DNA from: Pseudomonas sp. PDM05
GTDB taxonomy: Bacteria; Pseudomonadota; Gammaproteobacteria; Pseudomonadales; Pseudomonadaceae
Assembly: GCF_014851685.1 (NCBI RefSeq)
Contig: NZ_JACVAC010000017.1
Location: 29,309 to 93,308, forward strand
Direction of reading: 5' to 3'
DNA: 64,000 nucleotides
This document shows positions 33,520 through 41,659 of the stretch, piece by piece. The translations under genes were made by a program, and so were the position numbers. Each line of letters begins with the position of its first letter. Positions within the stretch are counted from its first letter, which is position 1. The notes under the pieces are model-generated. The model had not been told where the DNA came from. It ran no database searches and was given only the letters and a program-made list of their open reading frames with translations.

Positions 33520-34685
33520 TCCGTCCGTTGAGCTTGTCCCTGTGCCTGTTGCTTGGCGCCTGCACCCAGCCCGCCGTGCGCGGCAGCGGCGACCTGGGCC
33601 TGGTGATCGAACGCGCCAGCGCCAGTGTGCAAATCATTGAAACCAGCGGCATCACCGCCCTGGCGCGCATCGACGGCCTGGGCGACCTGTCCCACGCCTC
33701 GGTGGTGTTCTCCCGCGACCAGCGCTATGCCTACATCTTTGGCCGCGACGGCGGGCTGACCAAGGTTGACCTGCTGGGCCAGCGCATCGACAAACGCATC
33801 CTCCAGGGCGGCAACAGCATCGGCGGTGCGATCAGCCAGGATGGGCGCCTGATTGCCGTGTCCAACTACCAACCCGGCGGGGTCAAGGTGTTCGACGCCG
33901 CGACCCTGGCCCTGGTCGCCGACATCCCCGCCACCCCGTTGCCCGACGGCAAGCGCTCACGGGTCGTGGGCCTGGTGGATGCGCCCGGCCAGCGCTTCGT
34001 GTTCAGCCTGTTCGACACGGGCGAGATCTGGAGCGCGGATTTCAGCCACGGCACCGCGCCCACCATCCGCCGCTTCAAAGACATCGGTGAGCAACCCTAC
34101 GACGCGCTGATCACCGCCGACGGCCGCTACTACATGGCCGGGCTGTTCGGCGAGGACGGCATGGCCCAACTCGACCTGTGGCACCCGGAACAAGGCGTCA
34201 AGCGCGTGCTCGCCGACTACGGCCGTGGCCAGGCCAAATTGCCGGTGTACAAGATGCCCCACCTCGAAGGCTGGGCCGTGGCCGACAACCAGGCCTTCGT
34301 GCCTGCCGTGGGTCGCCACCAGGTGCTGGTGATGGACGCACGCAACTGGCAGCAGACCGCCGCCATCGCCGTGGCCGGCCAGCCGATCTTCGTGACGGCG
34401 CGGCCGGACGGGCGCCAGCTGTGGGTCAACTTCGCCTACCCGGACAACGACCGCGTGCAGGTACTCGACAGCCAAACCCACCAGATCGTTGCCGACCTGC
34501 GCCCCGGTCCCGGTGTGCTGCACATGGAGTTCACCGGGCGTGGCGAGCAACTGTGGTTGTCGGTGCGTGACGGTGAGCAGGTGCAGGTCTGGGACCCATA
34601 TCGCCTGACCTTGCTCAAGACCTTGCCGGCCTTGAGCCCCAGCGGAATTTTCTTCAGCAGCCGTGCGCAAAAAATGGGGTATTGA
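33516..34685 (+). CDS. nirF: NirF, heme d1 biosynthesis protein
   Basis: 389-aa beta-propeller protein related to the d1 domain of NirS. It has an N-terminal leader with a lipobox-like LLGAC (about residue 16), consistent with periplasmic membrane anchoring as known for NirF. NirF acts late in heme d1 synthesis (dihydro-heme d1 or its precursor). The start overlaps the nirC stop (ATGA); nirD follows after 1 bp. Confidence 0.94.
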   Translation: MIRPLSLSLCLLLGACTQPAVRGSGDLGLVIERASASVQIIETSGITALARIDGLGDLSHASVVFSRDQRYAYIFGRDGGLTKVDLLGQRIDKRILQGGNSIGGAISQDGRLIAVSNYQPGGVKVFDAATLALVADIPATPLPDGKRSRVVGLVDAPGQRFVFSLFDTGEIWSADFSHGTAPTIRRFKDIGEQPYDALITADGRYYMAGLFGEDGMAQLDLWHPEQGVKRVLADYGRGQAKLPVYKMPHLEGWAVADNQAFVPAVGRHQVLVMDARNWQQTAAIAVAGQPIFVTARPDGRQLWVNFAYPDNDRVQVLDSQTHQIVADLRPGPGVLHMEFTGRGEQLWLSVRDGEQVQVWDPYRLTLLKTLPALSPSGIFFSSRAQKMGY

Positions 34686-34686
34686 G

Positions 34687-35145
34687 ATGGACCTTGACCT
34701 GCTCAGCCAGCAATTGATCGAACGCTACCAGCACGGCATGCCGCTGTGCGCCGAACCCTACCGGGAAATGGCCCAGGTGCTGGGCTGTCGCGAAGCCGAG
34801 GTGATGGCCTGCCTGCAACGCCTGGAACTGGCCGGCGCGCTGTCGCGCATCGGCCCGGTGTTCGAACACACCCGCGCCGGCGCCAGCACGCTGGCCGCCC
34901 TGGCGGTGCCGCTTGAGCGGCTGGAACAGGTGGCCCATCGGGTCAGCCAGTACCCGGAGGTCAATCACAACTACGCACGCGAGCACCATTACAACCTGTG
35001 GTTCGTGCTCACCGGGCCGCACCGCCAGCACTTGGAACAGATCCTCGACGAGCTGGAGAAAGACACCGGCCTGCGCCCCCTGGATTTGCCGATGCTCACG
35101 GCCTACCGCATCGACCTCGGGTTCTCCCTGGGAGCGCACCCGTGA
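34687..35145 (+). CDS. nirD: NirD, siroheme decarboxylase subunit
   Basis: 152-aa Lrp/AsnC-like protein with a winged-helix-like N-terminus and a ligand-binding ferredoxin fold carrying VNHNYAREHHYNLWFVLTG. It is one of four related subunits (NirDLGH) that decarboxylate siroheme to didecarboxysiroheme. The ATG at 34687 lies 1 bp after nirF; the frame opens earlier at 34663 inside nirF without a good site. It overlaps nirL by 4 bp. Confidence 0.93.
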   Translation: MDLDLLSQQLIERYQHGMPLCAEPYREMAQVLGCREAEVMACLQRLELAGALSRIGPVFEHTRAGASTLAALAVPLERLEQVAHRVSQYPEVNHNYAREHHYNLWFVLTGPHRQHLEQILDELEKDTGLRPLDLPMLTAYRIDLGFSLGAHP

Positions 35146-35657
35146 TCACGCCCCTGAACCACGAACAAATGCTCGACCTGCGCCAATGCCTGGAACGGGG
35201 TTTGCCAGTGGTGCCACGGCCCTACGATGCCCTCGCCGAACGCATCGGCGCCCATCACGATCAGGTGCTGCAACAGATGCAGCAATGGCAGGAGCAAGGC
35301 CTGTTCCGCCGTGTTGGCCTGGTGCTCAACCACCGTGCCCTGGGCTTTGTCGCCAATGCCATGCTGGTACTCGATGTCCCGGACGCGCTGGTGGATGAAA
35401 TCGGTGCCCGCCTGGGCCGCGCACCGCGTATCAACCTGTGCTACCAACGCCCGCGCCGCCTGCCGCTGTGGCGCTACAACCTGTTCTGCATGGTGCACGG
35501 CCGCGAGCGCGAAGAGGTCGCGGCGCATATCCAGGCGGTGCTGGAGCAGCAACAACTGAGTGACCTGCCCCACCACCTGCTGTTCAGCACCCGCGCCTAC
35601 AAACAATGCGGCGGGCGTTTTGCGCCGCCACCGTCGCAGGTGTGGGCCCATGGATGA
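35142..35657 (+). CDS. nirL: NirL, siroheme decarboxylase subunit
   Basis: 171-aa Lrp-like protein of the same family, with the CYQRPRRLPLWRYNLFCMVHG segment of the NirL/NirH branch. It begins with GTG overlapping the nirD stop (GTGA) and is preceded by GGGAG. The longer frame from 34998 lies within nirD. It overlaps nirG by 8 bp. Confidence 0.92.
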   Translation: MITPLNHEQMLDLRQCLERGLPVVPRPYDALAERIGAHHDQVLQQMQQWQEQGLFRRVGLVLNHRALGFVANAMLVLDVPDALVDEIGARLGRAPRINLCYQRPRRLPLWRYNLFCMVHGREREEVAAHIQAVLEQQQLSDLPHHLLFSTRAYKQCGGRFAPPPSQVWAHG

Positions 35658-36093
35658 CTTCGACCGCCGCCTGATCAACCGCCTGCAACGGGGCCTGCCG
35701 CTGGTGCGCCAGCCATGGCAACACGTCGCCGAGGAGCTGCAGAGCCGGCCCTGCGAGGTGCTCGACCGCCTGCATGATCTGCTCGAGGATGGCGTGCTCA
35801 CGCGCTTCGGCCCGATGTTCGACATCGAGCAGTTCGGCGGCGCCTTCACCCTCGCCGCCCTGGCGGTACCCGAGGCGCGCTTCGAGACGGTGGCCGCGCA
35901 ACTCAACGCGCTGGTGCAAGTGGCCCACAACTACCGCCGCGAACACCACTGGAACATGTGGTTCGTGTTGGCCTGCGCCAGCGCGACGGAGCTGGCCGCG
36001 ACCCTGTCCCGCATCGAAGCCCTGACGGGGCTGACGGTGCTCAACCTGCCGAAGGAGCACACCTACCATGTCGGTCTGTATTTCCCGGTCTGA
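35650..36093 (+). CDS. nirG: NirG, siroheme decarboxylase subunit
   Basis: 147-aa Lrp-like protein of the NirD/NirG branch (VAHNYRREHHWNMWFVLACA, LNLPKEHTYHVGLYFPV). The ATG at 35650 lies inside the 3' end of nirL. It overlaps nirH by 26 bp, so translation of the four subunits is tightly linked. Confidence 0.92.
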   Translation: MDDFDRRLINRLQRGLPLVRQPWQHVAEELQSRPCEVLDRLHDLLEDGVLTRFGPMFDIEQFGGAFTLAALAVPEARFETVAAQLNALVQVAHNYRREHHWNMWFVLACASATELAATLSRIEALTGLTVLNLPKEHTYHVGLYFPV

Positions 36094-36568
36094 CAACGCC
36101 CTGGCCCTGCGCCTGGTCACTCTGACCCAAAGCGGCCTGCCGCTGGTGGAAGACCCCTGGGCATGGCTCGCCGAGCAATTGGGCATCGGCGTCGAATCGA
36201 CCCTGGATCTGCTCAAGCGCCTGCAAGCCGAAGGCGCGATCCGCCGCATCGCCGCCGTGCCCAACCATTACCGCCTCGGCTATCGGCACAACGGCATGAC
36301 CGTGTGGGACGTCGTCGACACGCAGATGCCACGCCTGGGCGAACTGCTCGGCGCGCAACCCTTCGTCAGCCATTGCTACCGTCGCCCGCGCCGCCCGGAT
36401 TGGCCGTACAACCTGTTCGCCATGGTGCATGGGCGCAGCCGCGAAGAAATCGACAGCTACCGCGATCACCTGCGCTACCTGCTGGGCGATGCCTGCCGTG
36501 CCGACGAGATGCTGGTAAGCAGCCGCATCCTGAAAAAAACCGGCCTGCGCCTGAGCCCCTCGCACTGA
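36068..36568 (+). CDS. nirH: NirH, siroheme decarboxylase subunit
   Basis: 166-aa Lrp-like protein of the NirL/NirH branch (CYRRPRRPDWPYNLFAMVHG). It completes the NirDLGH set. It starts within nirG and ends 13 bp before nirJ. Confidence 0.92.
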   Translation: MSVCISRSDNALALRLVTLTQSGLPLVEDPWAWLAEQLGIGVESTLDLLKRLQAEGAIRRIAAVPNHYRLGYRHNGMTVWDVVDTQMPRLGELLGAQPFVSHCYRRPRRPDWPYNLFAMVHGRSREEIDSYRDHLRYLLGDACRADEMLVSSRILKKTGLRLSPSH

Positions 36569-36581
36569 CAAGGAATGCCCC

Positions 36582-37760
36582 ATGCTGCGAATCAGTCAGT
36601 ACCTGCGCACCTTGGCCGGCCAATGCCCGCCGCCCCGCGCTTCTACCCCAGGCAGCGACCGCCCGCCGGTGGTGATCTGGAACCTGTTGCGGCGCTGCAA
36701 CCTCACCTGCAAACACTGCTACGCCACCAGCGCCGACAGCGTATTTCGCGATGAGCTGGACACTGCCACTGCACTGCGGGTGATCGACGACCTGCACGCC
36801 GCGGGGGTGCGCGTGTTGATCCTGTCCGGCGGCGAGCCCCTGCTGCGCGAGGATCTGTTCCAGCTCAGCGCCTATGCGCGGGACAAAGGTTTTTTCGTTG
36901 CACTGTCCACCAACGGCACGCTGATCGACGAGCAGAACATCCAGCAGATCGCCGATGCCCGCTACGACTATGTGGGCATCAGCATCGACGGCCTCGAAGC
37001 GACCCACGACGCATTCCGCCAGCTGCAAGGCAGTTTCCAGCGTTCGCTGCACGCCATTCGCCTGTGCCGCGAGGCCGGGATTCGCGTGGGCCTGCGCACC
37101 ACGCTGACCCAGGCCAACCACGCGCAACTCCCGCAGTTGCTGGAGCTGATGCGTGAATACGATGTGCAGAAATTCTATCTGTCGCACCTCAACTACAGCG
37201 GGCGCGGCAAGCGCAGCCGCCAGCTGGACGCACACCGCCAGATGAGCCGCGACGCCATGACGCTGATTTTCCAGCAGGCCTGGCACGACATCGAACACGG
37301 CGTGGCCAGCGACTTTGTCAGCGGCAACAACGACGCCGACGCCATCCTGTTGCTGCAATGGGTGCACCGCCACCTGCCCGAGCATTACCCGCAACTGGAA
37401 CACCTGTTGCACAGCTGGGGCGGCAATGCGTCGGGCAGCGGCATCGCGAATATCGACAACACCGGCGAAGTGCACCCGGACACCTACTGGTGGCAGCACT
37501 CGGTGGGCAATGTGCGCAACCGCACCTTTCGCCACCTCTGGCTGGAGCAGCCCGACCCGTTGCTGTTGCGCCTGCGCGAGCACCCGCGCCAGATCGGCGG
37601 GCGCTGCACCGACTGCCGCTGGCTGCCAATCTGCAACGGCAATACGCGCACCCGCGCCTGGGCCGATGGCGACCTGTGGGGCCCGGACCCCGGGTGCTAT
37701 CTCAGCGATGCCGAGATCGCCCGGCAGTCACCCAGCCTGATCCCGTGCGCCACCCGGTGA
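36582..37760 (+). CDS. nirJ: NirJ, radical SAM heme d1 biosynthesis enzyme
   Basis: 392-aa radical SAM protein with the N-terminal CxxxCxxC site (C39, C43, C46 in CNLTCKHC). Its C-terminal SPASM-like cysteines (CTDCRWLPIC) bind a second Fe-S cluster. NirJ removes propionate chains from didecarboxysiroheme during heme d1 synthesis. GGSGEP-type SAM-binding (LSGGEPLLR) is present. Confidence 0.95.
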   Translation: MLRISQYLRTLAGQCPPPRASTPGSDRPPVVIWNLLRRCNLTCKHCYATSADSVFRDELDTATALRVIDDLHAAGVRVLILSGGEPLLREDLFQLSAYARDKGFFVALSTNGTLIDEQNIQQIADARYDYVGISIDGLEATHDAFRQLQGSFQRSLHAIRLCREAGIRVGLRTTLTQANHAQLPQLLELMREYDVQKFYLSHLNYSGRGKRSRQLDAHRQMSRDAMTLIFQQAWHDIEHGVASDFVSGNNDADAILLLQWVHRHLPEHYPQLEHLLHSWGGNASGSGIANIDNTGEVHPDTYWWQHSVGNVRNRTFRHLWLEQPDPLLLRLREHPRQIGGRCTDCRWLPICNGNTRTRAWADGDLWGPDPGCYLSDAEIARQSPSLIPCATR

Positions 37761-37803
37761 CACAACCGGGGGCGCCTGCCTGATGATGAACAGAGGACGT
37801 CCC

Positions 37804-38628
37804 ATGCACCTTCCGACTGCCATACCCGCGAGCCTGCACAGCCCCTTCCACCCCGGCGAAGTCGCGCTGGTGGGCGCCGGCCCCGGCGACCCGCGCCTGT
37901 TGACCCTGCGCGCCTGGAGCCTGTTGATGCAGGCCGACGCAGTGGTGTTCGACCGCCTGATCAGCGCCGAGCTGCTGAGCCTGATCCCCCTGACTTGCGC
38001 CCGCCATTACGTGGGCAAGGCCAGCGGTTACCACAGCCTGCCCCAGGATCAACTCAACGCCCTGCTCGCCGAGTTGGCCGAACAGGGTCAGCGCGTGGTC
38101 CGCCTCAAGGGCGGCGACCCGTTTATCTTCGGGCGCGGCGCCGAGGAGCTGGAATACCTGCTCGCGCGCGACATCCCGTGCCAGGTGGTGCCAGGCATCA
38201 CCGCCGCGTCCGGGTGCAGCGCCTACGCGGGCATCCCATTGACCCACCGCGACCTGGTCAACTCCTGCCGCTTCGTCACCGGGCACTTGCAGCGCGACGG
38301 CGCCTTGAAACTGCCGTGGGCCAGCCTGGCCGAGCCGAGCCAGACCCTGGTGTTCTACATGGGCCTGTCGAACCTGGCGCTGATCGCCGAACACCTGGTG
38401 GCCGCCGGTCTACCGGGCGATACCCCGGCCGCGTTGATCAGCAACGGCGCGCGGGCCGACCAGCACGTGGCCCGTGGCACCTTGCGCCAGTTGCCGACCC
38501 TGGCCGCCGACTGCGAACCCGGCGTGCCGACCCTGACGGTGATCGGTGCGGTGGTGAACCTGTTTGCCGACGCCGCCCTGCACTACCCCGCGAGCCTGTC
38601 GGCGCCCCGCGTCCCGGTGGCGTCGTGA
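37804..38628 (+). CDS. nirE: NirE, uroporphyrinogen-III C-methyltransferase
   Basis: 274-aa SUMT that makes precorrin-2 for heme d1. It carries the SAM-binding signature VGAGPGDPRLLTLRA and the LKGGDPFIFGRGAEE motif. The ATG at 37804 follows GAGGA; an ATG at 37783 in frame is less well placed. It is coupled to nirN by a 4-bp overlap. Confidence 0.95.
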   Translation: MHLPTAIPASLHSPFHPGEVALVGAGPGDPRLLTLRAWSLLMQADAVVFDRLISAELLSLIPLTCARHYVGKASGYHSLPQDQLNALLAELAEQGQRVVRLKGGDPFIFGRGAEELEYLLARDIPCQVVPGITAASGCSAYAGIPLTHRDLVNSCRFVTGHLQRDGALKLPWASLAEPSQTLVFYMGLSNLALIAEHLVAAGLPGDTPAALISNGARADQHVARGTLRQLPTLAADCEPGVPTLTVIGAVVNLFADAALHYPASLSAPRVPVAS

Positions 38629-40079
38629 AGCGCCTGTGGTTGCTGCCATTGCTATGGGCCGGCGGCGCCCACGGTACGCCAGCCGAGGACTACCACCAGT
38701 ATTGCGAGAGCTGCCATGGCCTCAATCGCATTGGCGCCAGCGGCCCGGCGTTACTCCCCGAAAGCCTCGGGCGGATCAAGCCGGACGAGGTGCGCAAGGT
38801 CATCACGCAAGGCCGCCCCGCCAGCCAGATGGCCGCCTTCGGGGCCCAATTGAGCGCAGCGCAGATCGACGGGCTGGCGGACTTCCTGCAACAACCACCC
38901 GCCACACCGGCAACCTGGAGCGTGCAAGACATCCGCGACAGCCACCGCCTGCTGGCCGACCTGACGCAGTTGCCAACCACCCCACAACACCACGCCGACC
39001 CGCTCAACCTGTTTGTGGTGGTGGAGTCCGGCGACCATCACATCGACATCCTCGACGGCGATCGCTTCACTGTGCTGGACCGTTTTGCCAGCCACTTTGC
39101 CGTGCACGGCGGGCCCAAGTTCTCGCCGGACGGACGCTTCGTGTACTTCGCCTCGCGGGACGGCTGGATCAGCCTATATGACCTGCACAACCTCAAGCTG
39201 ATCGCCGAGATCCGCGCCGGACTCAACACGCGCAACCTGGCAGTGAGCAAGGACGGGCGCTGGGTGCTGGTGGGCAACTACCTGCCGGGCAACCTGGTGG
39301 TGCTCGATGCGCGTGACCTGTCGCTGGTCAAGCTGCTGCCGACCGGGTCGCGGGTCAGCGCCGTGTACACCGCGCCGCCGCGTGACAGTTTTGTGGTGGC
39401 GCTCAAGGATGTGAACGAGGTTTGGGAGCTGTCCTATGCCGCCCCACAACCCAGCTTCGAACCCCGGCGCATCGCGGCCCGCGACGTACTGGATGACTTC
39501 ACGTTCACCCCCGATTACCGTCAGTTGCTCGCCACGTCACGCAAGGCCGGTGGCGGCCAGGTGATCGACCTGGATTCGGGAGACGTGGTCACCGATATTC
39601 CACTGGCCGGCATGCCTCACCTGGGCTCGGGCACCTATTGGCGGCGCAATGGCCAGTGGGTGTTCGCCACACCGAATATCAGCCAGGGACAAATCAGCGT
39701 GCTCGACCCCGCCACCTGGAAGCCGATCAAGCAGATCCCCACCCTCGGCCCGGGCTTCTTCATGCGCAGCCATGTCAACTCGCGCTATGTATGGAGCGAT
39801 GTGTTTTTCGGGCCGGACAACGATGCCATCCACTTGATCGACAAACAGACCCTGGAGATCGCCCATACCCTGCGCCCGGTGCCGGGCAAGACCGCCGCCC
39901 ATGTGGAATTCACCCGCGACGGGCGTTACGTGCTGCTGAGCATCTGGGCCACCGACGGCGCGCTGATCGTGTACGACAGCCAGACGCTTGAGGAGATCAA
40001 GCGCCTGCCGATGAACAAGCCGTCGGGCAAGTACAACGTGGGTAACAAGATCGAGTTTGCCGAAGGCACGTCGCACTAA
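38625..40079 (+). CDS. nirN: NirN, heme d1 dehydrogenase (NirS-like)
   Basis: 484-aa exported paralogue of NirS with an N-terminal cytochrome c site CESCH (27-31) and a d1-type propeller. NirN oxidises dihydro-heme d1 to heme d1 before transfer to NirS. It begins with GTG overlapping the nirE stop. The same frame is open far upstream within nirE, which is not part of the gene. It is the last gene of the operon; an inverted-repeat doublet follows within 16 bp and may act as the transcript end. Confidence 0.94.
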   Translation: MKRLWLLPLLWAGGAHGTPAEDYHQYCESCHGLNRIGASGPALLPESLGRIKPDEVRKVITQGRPASQMAAFGAQLSAAQIDGLADFLQQPPATPATWSVQDIRDSHRLLADLTQLPTTPQHHADPLNLFVVVESGDHHIDILDGDRFTVLDRFASHFAVHGGPKFSPDGRFVYFASRDGWISLYDLHNLKLIAEIRAGLNTRNLAVSKDGRWVLVGNYLPGNLVVLDARDLSLVKLLPTGSRVSAVYTAPPRDSFVVALKDVNEVWELSYAAPQPSFEPRRIAARDVLDDFTFTPDYRQLLATSRKAGGGQVIDLDSGDVVTDIPLAGMPHLGSGTYWRRNGQWVFATPNISQGQISVLDPATWKPIKQIPTLGPGFFMRSHVNSRYVWSDVFFGPDNDAIHLIDKQTLEIAHTLRPVPGKTAAHVEFTRDGRYVLLSIWATDGALIVYDSQTLEEIKRLPMNKPSGKYNVGNKIEFAEGTSH

Positions 40080-40094
40080 AGCACCGAATTACCC

Positions 40095-40226
40095 TGTAGT
40101 GAGCGGGCTTGCCCCGCGCTGGGGGGCGAAGCCGCCCCAAATCCCGGCGCCTCGGTATTCCTGAAACACCGCGGCGGACTGTTTGGGGCGGCTTCGCCAC
40201 CCAGCGCGGGCAAGCCCGCTCACTAC
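40095..40226. repeat. Inverted-repeat doublet element, about 132 bp
   Basis: Same family as at 20931. The spacer is in the opposite orientation and nearly identical to that at 29286. It lies between the ends of convergent nirN and the HemN-like gene, where its long hairpin could stop both transcripts. Confidence 0.92.
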
Positions 40227-40238
40227 GGGCCCGGTCTT

Positions 40239-41063
40239 TCACCAGAGGAGTGTGTCGCCCAGGCTGATATGGTCGCAGTCACCATGCACGGTGAACCCTT
40301 CGCCGGTTCGGCGCAGTTTGCCGCGCTCCTGGGCCTGGGTGAAATCGTCGTCGCCCCGGGCAAACTGCCCCTGGCCGATGTAGTGGTAACCCGCCGCCGC
40401 CAGGCGTTCGAAGCTCAGTTGACGCATCGCACCGCTATGGGCCTGGGTGGGTTGCGCGCGATAGCGCCGAGGGGGATCGGCGTAGTCGAACACTTGCAGG
40501 CGGTCCGGTTCCAGGGCGATCAGGCTGGCCAGCTTGGCGTCGAAACTGGCCAGGGTCTGCCAGGCGGCGCCGTAGCCCAGGTCGACACTCACCGAGCGGA
40601 AATCAAAGGTGCGTGCCGCATCGATCAACGACTGGATCGGTGCCGGGTTGCGGTAGCACGCCTGGGCGGGCTCGGCCGCGGCACGGGCATCCGGCACGCT
40701 GATGCAGACGTGGTTGAAACCCAGCTCACGCAGCAACCCCACGCTCGCCCAATCGGTGTGCCGGGGGTCGAGGTCGATGGCGTAGTCGCCACGGTCTTGC
40801 TCGAAGAAATTGAAGCGCGCATGCAGGACGTGCATCAGGGCCTGTACCTCGGCAATCGCCGCCGCGCCGCGCCACTGGAAATGCTCCACGGGTTGCCGAT
40901 GGTCAAGGTGACGGCCGACCCATTCGATCTCCCGGATCAGTCGGTGCCGGCAGTCGTCATTCGCCGGGCCGGGCGGCCAGTGCAAGGTCAACGCCAGCGG
41001 GCGCTGCCACTGGCGGCTGGTGCGTAGCGCACGCACCACATCGAGGGAAATCACGCTGCACAT
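40239..41063 (-). CDS. HemN-like protein lacking the radical SAM cysteines
   Basis: 274-aa protein resembling the core of oxygen-independent coproporphyrinogen III oxidase. The FNHVCISVPDA, VSVDLGYGAAWQT, LEPDRLQVFDYADPP, GYHYIGQGQFARGDDDF and FTVHGDCD segments line up with HemN. Where HemN has the CxxxCxxC cluster, this protein reads LTLHWPPGPANDDC, and the GGGTP SAM motif is replaced by RGAAA. The C-terminal HemN domain is absent. It is therefore unlikely to be a radical SAM enzyme. GGAG precedes the ATG at 41063, and a perfect Anr box lies at 41122-41135. It could be a heme-binding or regulatory derivative. Confidence 0.75.
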   Translation of the reverse strand: MCSVISLDVVRALRTSRQWQRPLALTLHWPPGPANDDCRHRLIREIEWVGRHLDHRQPVEHFQWRGAAAIAEVQALMHVLHARFNFFEQDRGDYAIDLDPRHTDWASVGLLRELGFNHVCISVPDARAAAEPAQACYRNPAPIQSLIDAARTFDFRSVSVDLGYGAAWQTLASFDAKLASLIALEPDRLQVFDYADPPRRYRAQPTQAHSGAMRQLSFERLAAAGYHYIGQGQFARGDDDFTQAQERGKLRRTGEGFTVHGDCDHISLGDTLLW

Positions 41064-41121
41064 GAGGGGCTCCGGGTCCGTGGGCGGTGAGCCATTGTCC
41101 GGTGCGACAACACGACACCCG

Positions 41122-41135
41122 TTGATATGCATCAA
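41122..41135 (-). promoter_or_regulatory. Anr/Dnr box of the HemN-like gene
   Basis: TTGATATGCATCAA is a perfect consensus palindrome. GACAAT (41094-41099, leftward) is centred 32 bp away, predicting a start near 41087, 24 bp before the ATG. Confidence 0.82.
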
Positions 41136-41140
41136 GGGCT

Positions 41141-41584
41141 TTACCACGAGAGGTAAAACATGCCCTTGGCCAACAGCACAATCGCGACCATATGCCCGAA
41201 CAGGCTCAGGTGAATAAAGCGCAGATACCGCGCACTGACACGCCCACGGCGCATGCGCAGCATCGTCAGCAAAAAGTGCAGCAGCACGCTGGTGGCGAGT
41301 ATCAGTTTGAGGCTGAGCAAGGTGCCGAATGACGTCGCCAGTGGCGCGGCCAGCAGCGGCCGATAACGCAGCCAGACCATGCCGATACCGGCGCCGAACA
41401 GCACCAGCAACACCCACGGCATCAGCCTGCGGGCACGCTGGCCGACGCCTTGTTCGACCTGCACCATCACCCGCGCCGGCAAGTGCCGATGCAGGTGGGC
41501 CAGGATCAGCACTTCGAAAAACACCGTGCCGATAAAGATCAGCGCGGCGAACAGATGGGCCAGGAGAAACAACAGGTAGAGCAT
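41141..41584 (-). CDS. CopD-like four-helix membrane protein near nir
   Basis: 147-aa membrane protein, paralogue of the one at 21083-21499: same helix layout, LLFLLAHLFAALIFIGTVFFE at the start (FIGT-FFE shared; split if reused) and FGHMVAIVLLAKGMF at the end. Histidines in the first and last helices are kept. It has its own Dnr-type box at 41642-41655. Function is unknown; a heme- or copper-binding accessory of NO or nitrite respiration is possible. Confidence 0.75.
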   Translation of the reverse strand: MLYLLFLLAHLFAALIFIGTVFFEVLILAHLHRHLPARVMVQVEQGVGQRARRLMPWVLLVLFGAGIGMVWLRYRPLLAAPLATSFGTLLSLKLILATSVLLHFLLTMLRMRRGRVSARYLRFIHLSLFGHMVAIVLLAKGMFYLSW

Positions 41585-41641
41585 GGAGGCCTCGCAGGTC
41601 GCGCCGGGCCTCCAGTGTCGCGTGCTGGAGACGGGCGCACC

Positions 41642-41655
41642 TTGATGCCGGTCAA
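41642..41655 (-). promoter_or_regulatory. Anr/Dnr box of the CopD-like gene
   Basis: TTGATGCCGGTCAA fits TTGAT-N4-RTCAA. GACACT (41614-41619, leftward) is centred 32 bp away. It lies only 4 bp from the porin stop codon. Confidence 0.72.
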
Positions 41656-41659
41656 GCCG

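Noticed and set aside
38625..40079. nirN as a second nirS
   Set aside because: It has the c-type heme and propeller, but operon position and sequence identify NirN, not a second nitrite reductase.
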